10,324 nt of DNA. Origin: Bacteroidota bacterium. Its GTDB lineage: Bacteria > Bacteroidota > Bacteroidia > Chitinophagales > Chitinophagaceae. The first letter of the stretch is position 1, and the number at the start of each line of letters is the position of its first letter. The DNA is taken from contig JAKPBL010000545.1 in the NCBI GenBank assembly GCA_029778965.1, forward strand, positions 1 to 10,324, in the 5' to 3' direction. A program made the translations under genes and the position numbers. The notes under the pieces are model-generated. The model was not told the origin of the DNA. It did not search any database and worked only from the letters and a program-made list of their open reading frames with translations. Positions 5,858 through 10,324 of this stretch are shown piece by piece.

Positions 5858-7243
5858 CTATTTCCCGATACAAAACTTACTGAATATATAATCCAGCATA
5901 TCCTCGTTGCTCACCTCTCCTGTTATTTCACCCAGGAAATGCAGTGCGCGCCTGATATCCAGCGCCAGCAGGTCGCCGGGGATCCGGGCGCCCAGCGCTT
6001 GTTTGATATCTTGCAAGGCGGTGAGTATCTGCCGCAGGGCCTGGTAGTGCCGCGCATTGGTGACGATGCTCTCATTGGCATCGACCTGCCCTTGCAGTAC
6101 CATATCCACCAGCCGCTCGCGCAACACTTCGATATGGAGGTTGTTGCGCGCGCTGATGAGAATGAGCGGTGTGGCGGCGGCATAACGGTCGCGCATAGCC
6201 GCTTCTTCACCTTTATCGATCTGGTTGCCTACCAGCAGGTAGCGATAGCCGGCTTCGTCGAATGTTTTCTTAAGCGCCGCCAGCTCGGGGGGCGGCATCG
6301 TATTGGCATCGAAAAGGTACAGCACCAGGTCGGCGGTGCGCATTTTCTCCTGGCTTCGCTCCACCCCTATCGATTCAATGGCATCGGTCGTATGCTCCCG
6401 AATACCGGCGGTATCGATAAAGCGGAACAGGATACCATCCACATTCAGTACCTCCTCGATGGTGTCGCGGGTAGTGCCGGCAATCTCGCTCACGATCGCG
6501 CGCTCTTCATTCAGCAGGCGATTCAGCAGGGTTGACTTACCGGCATTCGGTTTGCCCACGATTGCCACACTCACCCCGTTTCTGATCACATTACCCAGCC
6601 GGAATGACTCCACCAGCCGGCTGGTGTTAATGATTGCAGCGTTCACCAGGTGATAGAGCTGCGAACGATCGGCGAACTCTACATCCTCCTGCGAAAAGTC
6701 CAGCTCCAGCTCTATCAGCGCCGAAAAGCTGATCAGTTGGTCGCGCAATTGCTTTAGCTCGGCCGAAAAGCCGCCGCGTATATTGTTCAGGGCGTTCTTT
6801 TGCGAAGCGGCTGAATTGGAGGCAATCATATCGGCCACGGCCTCGGCTTGGGTCAGGTCGATCCGGCCGTGCAAAAACGCCCGCTGTGTAAATTCGCCGG
6901 GCCTCGCCAGTCGCGCGCCGGCGCGCAAAAAGGCAGCCAGCAGCTCCTGTAATACATAAGGCGACCCGTGACCGCTCACTTCCACCACATCTTCGCCGGT
7001 ATATGATCGCGGTCCTTTGAACAGGGTCACTACCACTTCGTCGATCTGCCTACCGCCCTCGCGGATCAGACCCACCTGGGCCGTATGGCTCGCTTGTGCA
7101 GCCAGCGATTTGGAAGGGAACAACCCATCGACGATAGCAATCGCCCTCGGCCCGCTGAGCCGCAATACGCCGATGGCGCCGATGCCGGGAGGGGTGGCGA
7201 GTGCCACTATCGTATCGTCCCAATCGGGTTGGGTATATTTCAT
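5858..7243 (-). CDS. mnmE: tRNA-modification GTPase MnmE
   Basis: MnmE works with MnmG to place the carboxymethylaminomethyl group on the wobble uridine U34 of several tRNAs. The 461-residue product has the complete family layout. The N-terminal folate-binding domain begins DDTIVALATPPGIGAIGVLRLSG, and the helical domain contains GEFTQRAFLHGRIDLTQAEAVAD (116-138). The inserted G domain has P-loop GKPNAGKS at 230-237, G2 TTRDT at 257-261 and DTAG at 277-280. The conserved C-terminus FCIGK carries the essential cysteine (Cys458). The G4 motif reads NQID (340-343) instead of NKxD. The ATG at 7243 was chosen because family members begin MKYxxxDxDTI; an in-frame GTG at 7285 would add 14 residues lying inside the palindrome and across the promoter. 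It stands alone between an AT-rich block and the tonB operon. Confidence 0.97.
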   Translation of the reverse strand: MKYTQPDWDDTIVALATPPGIGAIGVLRLSGPRAIAIVDGLFPSKSLAAQASHTAQVGLIREGGRQIDEVVVTLFKGPRSYTGEDVVEVSGHGSPYVLQELLAAFLRAGARLARPGEFTQRAFLHGRIDLTQAEAVADMIASNSAASQKNALNNIRGGFSAELKQLRDQLISFSALIELELDFSQEDVEFADRSQLYHLVNAAIINTSRLVESFRLGNVIRNGVSVAIVGKPNAGKSTLLNRLLNEERAIVSEIAGTTRDTIEEVLNVDGILFRFIDTAGIREHTTDAIESIGVERSQEKMRTADLVLYLFDANTMPPPELAALKKTFDEAGYRYLLVGNQIDKGEEAAMRDRYAAATPLILISARNNLHIEVLRERLVDMVLQGQVDANESIVTNARHYQALRQILTALQDIKQALGARIPGDLLALDIRRALHFLGEITGEVSNEDMLDYIFSKFCIGK

Positions 7244-7247
7244 GCGG

Positions 7248-7275
7248 CAAATATAATCAATCGCGTTCCTGGCAA
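7248..7275 (-). promoter_or_regulatory. Probable mnmE promoter
   Basis: On the minus strand TATATTTG (7248-7255) matches the -7 consensus TAnnTTTG exactly. A TTG (7273-7275) lies 17 bases upstream, slightly closer than the usual 19-21. Only four bases separate the -7 box from the ATG at 7243, so the transcript would be leaderless or nearly so. The -33 element abuts the palindrome at 7276-7315. Confidence 0.55.
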
Positions 7276-7315
7276 TGGTAATCACCTGTCAGGTACACCT
7301 GACAGGTGATTACCA
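7276..7315. repeat. 40-base perfect palindrome, REP-like or operator
   Basis: Two 19-base arms (TGGTAATCACCTGTCAGGT and its exact reverse complement) are separated by only two bases (AC). Each arm itself contains a near-palindrome, ACCTG-N-CAGGT, so the element has nested symmetry. There is no T-run after it on either strand, which argues against a plain terminator, and a proper terminator lies just upstream at 7319-7357. It sits directly against the -33 element of mnmE. CCTGTCAGG-type hairpins seem common between genes in Bacteroidota (from memory), so a dispersed REP-like unit is my first reading and a regulator site the second. Confidence 0.75.
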
Positions 7316-7318
7316 AAC

Positions 7319-7357
7319 CGGAAAAACAACAAGGGCACCTGATTTACAGATGCCCTT
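7319..7357 (-). terminator. Rho-independent terminator of the exbB-tonB operon
   Basis: Read on the minus strand, arms AAGGGCA and TGCCCTT (plus 7331-7337 and 7351-7357) form a 7-bp stem, extended after a one-base mismatch by three more pairs (CTG/CAG) around a 5-base loop. It is followed by GTTGTTTTTCC. The hairpin begins 36 bases after the tonB stop and precedes the mnmE promoter, separating the two units. Confidence 0.8.
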
Positions 7358-7393
7358 ATGTATGACAAGGAATACCCTAAACGATTCTTGTAA

Positions 7394-8224
7394 TTACTCT
7401 GTTTCGAGGCGGAAGACAATCGGTTGTTTCTTGTAAGATTTCACCTGGCGACCGTTCTGTACGGCAGGCGTCCACTTACCCGACTTCTTGATTACCCTTA
7501 CCGCTTCTTCACGGAGTTCTTTGGGGCCGCTAATGGCTTCCACTTCACTTACGTTGCCTTCTTTGTCAACGATGAACTGAACCACGACGTTACCCTGGAT
7601 CTCGTTGTCCTGCGCTTCTGTCGGATAACGCAGGTTCTTGTTCAGGTAACGCTGCCAGGCGCTCATACCACCGGGGTAGTCAGACTCGATCTCTACCTTG
7701 GTAAAGGTTCTGTCCCAGTCTTCCTCTACTTTTTTCGGTGCTTCCACCACGCCTTTTCCTTCGTCGGAGGCAGGGGGCGCCACGATACCTTCATCTTTCA
7801 GACCTTCCTGGTTGATGGTACCGATCTTGGTTTCTTCCAGTTTCTCTACTTCCGGGGGCTTTTCATCTTCTTTCACCTCTTCGTCTTTCACGATCTTGGG
7901 AGGTGTGAATTTGGTCATTTCCACTTTCGGCGGCTCCGGTTGGGGCGGCGGGGGTGGTGGCGGTGGCTCCGGTTGTTCCTGTTTTTTTACTTCTTCGAGC
8001 TGTACGTCCTGCACAACCATTTCCTGGGCCTTATCCTTTTTGCCGATATTATTGGCAATCAGGCTGCCCACGGCCGCCAACAGGATAAATGCCAGCATAC
8101 CCAGCACCGCCAGGGTCAGGCGCTTGTTGTAGGTTTTCCGCAGTTCGTAAGCGCCGTATTCTTTGTTCCGGCCATCAAAAATGATGTCCAGCGCATCAGC
8201 ACTTAATATTTTATTTATTTCCAT
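7394..8224 (-). CDS. tonB: Energy transducer TonB
   Basis: TonB spans the periplasm and passes the force generated by ExbB/ExbD to outer-membrane TonB-dependent receptors. The 276-residue product has the Bacteroidota N-terminus (LDIIFDGRNKEYGAYELRK at 12-30), one membrane helix at about 37-58, and a Pro-rich periplasmic spacer with eight consecutive prolines (87-94) and Glu/Lys repeats to about 135. A TonB C-terminal domain follows from about 183 (YPGGMSAWQRYLNKNLRYP, QGNVVVQFIVDKEGNVSEVE, GKWTPAVQNGR, YKKQPIVFRLE), full length to the stop. It is the last gene of the exbB-exbD-exbD-tonB operon, 58 bases after the second exbD and followed by a terminator. The YPGG motif and C-terminal domain are the basis of the call; which receptors it serves cannot be told. 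Confidence 0.96.
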   Translation of the reverse strand: MEINKILSADALDIIFDGRNKEYGAYELRKTYNKRLTLAVLGMLAFILLAAVGSLIANNIGKKDKAQEMVVQDVQLEEVKKQEQPEPPPPPPPPQPEPPKVEMTKFTPPKIVKDEEVKEDEKPPEVEKLEETKIGTINQEGLKDEGIVAPPASDEGKGVVEAPKKVEEDWDRTFTKVEIESDYPGGMSAWQRYLNKNLRYPTEAQDNEIQGNVVVQFIVDKEGNVSEVEAISGPKELREEAVRVIKKSGKWTPAVQNGRQVKSYKKQPIVFRLETE

Positions 8225-8282
8225 GTAGCGGGTTTTTAATTAGATGCGTTCCTGTTCAGATTTCACAAACCAGGCATGGTTT

Positions 8283-8807
8283 TTACCCCCCTGATTTGAT
8301 AATCAGCTCATCCTCAACGGGTGAGATATCAACCAAAGCGTACCGTTTTACCACATTGATGGCCATCTCATCCAGGATGTCCACCACGTTCTTGTACGAA
8401 GATTCCTTGTTGGGCTTTATAACCACCACGAAATCTTCGGGCTTAACGCTTCTCTTTTTATTGATAATGATGTCACGAATCTCTTTAAAGCCAGTGCTTT
8501 TAAAATTCGATGCATCAGGCGCCAACTCTCCTTCGTAATAAAAAATATTGTTGTTCTTGGCCAACAATATAGTGAGTGCGCCCGAAGCTTTTGCCTTGTT
8601 TTGCTCTTCGGGTTTTTCGGTGTCTTGGGGCAGGAAAAGCCGTAAAGCCGTGGGTTGGCTCATCGTCGTCGTGAAAATGAAGAACGTGATGAGCAGGAAT
8701 CCCAGGTCCACCATGGGGGTAAGATCCACCCTGGTAGAGAGCTTTTTCCCTTTCTTGACGCCGGGGCCTTTTTTATGGCCACCACCCGAGGTATCTAATT
8801 CTGCCAT
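8283..8807 (-). CDS. exbD: ExbD/TolR-family biopolymer transport protein (second copy)
   Basis: ExbD is the single-helix partner of ExbB in the proton channel that energises TonB. The 174-residue product has a basic, Gly-rich cytoplasmic N-terminus (HKKGPGVKKGKK), then STRVDLTPMVDLGFLLITFFIF (24-45) with the essential membrane aspartate at Asp34, and a periplasmic domain rich in Lys/Asn that ends KSGG. The stretch DFVVVIKPNKESSYKNVVDILDEM is the usual ExbD pattern (V.I..D....Y..VVDILD). It is 24 bases downstream of the other exbD with no SD sequence, only an A-rich leader. A weak 6-bp hairpin (8267-8282) directly follows its stop. Two unlike ExbD proteins per operon are usual in Bacteroidota, possibly forming a mixed dimer in the ExbB pore; this is inference. 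Confidence 0.95.
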   Translation of the reverse strand: MAELDTSGGGHKKGPGVKKGKKLSTRVDLTPMVDLGFLLITFFIFTTTMSQPTALRLFLPQDTEKPEEQNKAKASGALTILLAKNNNIFYYEGELAPDASNFKSTGFKEIRDIIINKKRSVKPEDFVVVIKPNKESSYKNVVDILDEMAINVVKRYALVDISPVEDELIIKSGG

Positions 8808-8831
8808 TGGGCTGCTTTTTTTTAAAGTTAA

Positions 8832-9500
8832 TTATTCTTCGGTCGATTTCCCTCCCTGGATACGACGCATGTTATCCTGGTACAGGTCGGTACCGGTGGG
8901 CACGCCCTCCGGGTTGGTCACCATACCGAATTTCATCTGGCCGTTCTTTTTGAATGCATCGATCACACCCTTGAAAGAGGGGTATTTAGAGGCATTGTCT
9001 CCTTTCACCAGGAGGTTCATCTTCTTGCCCTGGAAGCCGGCCACTACGGCATGCATCCAGTCAACCATCTCGTTATTGATGGTATCGGTAACCGGGATGC
9101 CGGGCGAATTTACCTTCGGCCAGTTTTCCGTCGGTTGGGCAAGGTATGACTTCAGCTGGCTGAACGGCACGCCTACAAAGGGGCCTTTCGCAAAATTGGT
9201 CATTTCAGCCGGGCTCAAACCGAGATTACGCGTAGTATTCAACGATTCGATGATGTCTTTCTTCGGCGCATCGTCTGAGAAGGAAAGGAACACTTTTCCT
9301 TCTTTATCGATCGTTACCATCGCCACATCCTTCTGCTCTGCCACCTTACTGGCCACCGAACTGGGGGTAGCTACCGCCAGGGTCTCCGAAGGCTTGAACT
9401 TGGTAGTGGTGATGAAGAAAGACAGCAAAAGAAACGCCACGTCGCACATCGCGGTCATATCGATCGTCGTGCTCTTGCGGGGTAGTTTAACTTTTGGCAT
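8832..9500 (-). CDS. exbD: ExbD/TolR-family biopolymer transport protein, long form
   Basis: This 222-residue ExbD has a short basic N-terminus (MPKVKLPRKSTT) and a membrane helix IDMTAMCDVAFLLLSFFI (13-30) with the functional aspartate at Asp20. The periplasmic part starts with KFKPSETLAVATPSSVASK and is longer than in the second copy. An insert of about 60 residues (roughly 92-153, with LGLSPAEMTNFAKGPFVGVP and NEMVDWMHAVVAGF) precedes the last strand-helix unit (MNLLVKGDNASKYPSFKGVIDAFK). The C-terminus is hydrophilic (RRIQGGKSTEE). It lies 78 bases after exbB, with a hairpin in that gap. The protein belongs to the same pump as ExbB and TonB here; the role of the insert is unknown. Confidence 0.94.
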   Translation of the reverse strand: MPKVKLPRKSTTIDMTAMCDVAFLLLSFFITTTKFKPSETLAVATPSSVASKVAEQKDVAMVTIDKEGKVFLSFSDDAPKKDIIESLNTTRNLGLSPAEMTNFAKGPFVGVPFSQLKSYLAQPTENWPKVNSPGIPVTDTINNEMVDWMHAVVAGFQGKKMNLLVKGDNASKYPSFKGVIDAFKKNGQMKFGMVTNPEGVPTGTDLYQDNMRRIQGGKSTEE

Positions 9501-9543
9501 GACTAGTTTTTAATCGGTTTCAATAGTAGATTCCAAAACTGCT

Positions 9544-9571
9544 GTTTTCCATAAAAATCTTTACGGAAAAC
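9544..9571 (-). other. Intercistronic hairpin between exbB and exbD
   Basis: GTTTTCC (9544-9550) and GGAAAAC (9565-9571) form a perfect 7-bp stem. After one mismatch it continues with four A/T pairs around a 4-base loop (AATC on the plus strand). It starts 7 bases after the exbB stop and leaves about 40 bases before the exbD start. No T-tract follows immediately. It could be a partial terminator or an RNA-stability element. Confidence 0.5.
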
Positions 9572-9578
9572 CTGTTCC

Positions 9579-10324
9579 TTACTTGTACAGGGAAGCAAAG
9601 CTTTGGGTCAGGGTGAAACCTGATTCGTCGATACCGTATGTAATACCGTCGATCTTGGTAGTAAACACGTTGTACATGATGATCGCTACAGCAGAGGTAC
9701 CGATACCCAGGGCCGTGTTATACAGGGCTTCGGAGATACCTTTTGACAGTTCGCGGGCAGCATCGCCACCGCCTTCATCACCCAGTTTGGCAAACGCGCG
9801 GATCATACCCAATACCGTTCCGAACAGACCGAGCAGGGTCGCTACCGAAGCGATGGTCGACAGGAACACCAGGTTCTTTTCCAGCATCGGCAGTTCCAGC
9901 GAGGTAGCTTCTTCCACTTCTTTCTGGATAGAAAGCACCTTCTGGTCGGTATCCAGTTCGGTATCAGTGATCATTTCTTTGTACTTGCGCAGGCCAGCCT
10001 TCATTACATTGCCTACTGAACCTTTTTGCTTGTCGCACTCAGTAAGAGCGGCATCCACATTCTTGTTGGCGAGGTGATACTGCACCTTGCGAATAAATTC
10101 GTCGTTGCTGCCGGTGCCTGTTGCTTTGGAAATAGTAAGCAGTCGCTCGATAACGAAGGTTACCACGATCAGGAAGTTGGCGATCAGGATCGGCACCACG
10201 ATACCACCTTCATACATTTTGTTGAAATCTCCTTTGGGGCCTTCATGCTTGGGCCAGAATCCTCCTGCGGGGTCGGGGCTGGTAAATCCACTGGCACTAC
10301 CGGCGCCAAATCGCCAGATAAGAT
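9579..10324 (-). CDS. exbB: ExbB (MotA/TolQ/ExbB proton channel), 5' end outside window
   Basis: ExbB forms the pentameric inner-membrane proton channel that, with ExbD, drives TonB. The frame is open to the window edge: 35 codons precede the first Met (10217), reading SGFTSPDPAGGFWPKHEGPKG and then DFNKMYEGG. This matches what I remember of Chitinophagaceae ExbB proteins, so the true start is upstream and 247 residues are visible. From that Met, helix 1 is at about 5-22, a cytoplasmic domain runs from about 30 to 112, and the conserved MotA/ExbB block has LSTIASVATLLGLFGTVLGM (119-138, helix 2) and GISEALYNTALGIGTSAVAI (160-179, helix 3). It is the first visible gene of the operon; its promoter is not in the window. 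Confidence 0.95.
   Translation of the reverse strand, partial: LIWRFGAGSASGFTSPDPAGGFWPKHEGPKGDFNKMYEGGIVVPILIANFLIVVTFVIERLLTISKATGTGSNDEFIRKVQYHLANKNVDAALTECDKQKGSVGNVMKAGLRKYKEMITDTELDTDQKVLSIQKEVEEATSLELPMLEKNLVFLSTIASVATLLGLFGTVLGMIRAFAKLGDEGGGDAARELSKGISEALYNTALGIGTSAVAIIMYNVFTTKIDGITYGIDESGFTLTQSFASLYK

Noticed and set aside
7244..7285. Upstream GTG start for mnmE adding 14 residues
   Set aside because: The extra residues overlap the promoter and palindrome, and family members begin at MKYxxxDxDTI.
8548..9513. Long plus-strand open frame (321 codons) across both exbD genes
   Set aside because: It is antisense to two recognised exbD genes and their intergenic gap; the product looks random and has no promoter.
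1..10324. CRISPR array, insertion sequence, integrase or defence genes
   Set aside because: No regularly spaced direct repeats, transposase motifs or nuclease/helicase genes were found on either strand.

Overview
The window looks like a chromosomal segment of a Bacteroidota bacterium, most likely of the Chitinophagaceae. The signs are the exbB-exbD-exbD-tonB gene order, the TonB N-terminus (residues 10-30 contain FDGRNKEYGAYELRK), starts without Shine-Dalgarno sequences, and promoters of the Bacteroidota type (TTG, about 19 bases, TAnnTTTG). This is a family-level inference; the species cannot be told from the sequence.

Positions 1-3822, all on the minus strand, hold a terminal-oxidase operon. 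Its order of transcription is an Rrf2-type iron-sulfur regulator, a C-family (cbb3-like) CcoN with a long N-terminal extension, a CcoO carrying a second cytochrome c domain, a 91-residue membrane protein with a CPLC motif, and the first codons of a further gene that runs off the window. No separate CcoP is present: its haem-c role appears to be carried by the C-terminus of CcoO. Upstream of the regulator a perfect 11-base inverted repeat surrounds the -33 element of a good promoter, as expected for an autoregulatory operator.

Positions 3915-5857 form a visibly AT-richer block. A small outer-membrane beta-barrel protein (minus) and a lipoprotein with an Ig-like region (plus) are divergently transcribed, followed by about 290 bases with only a doubtful small ORF. 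It reads as an accessory insertion between two conserved housekeeping blocks.

Positions 5858-7243 encode MnmE, the tRNA U34-modification GTPase. Between it and the next operon, within 150 bases, lie a rho-independent terminator, a near-perfect 40-base palindrome and a promoter whose -7 box almost touches the mnmE start codon.

Positions 7394-10324 (minus) hold exbB (5' end outside the window), two different exbD genes and tonB. Together these form a proton-motive-force energy transducer serving outer-membrane TonB-dependent receptors. A strong hairpin sits between exbB and the first exbD and could set their expression ratio. The most interesting parts are the rearranged oxidase with its regulator/operator unit, and the mnmE-upstream palindrome. 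Nothing here is a clearly new defence or mobile system.
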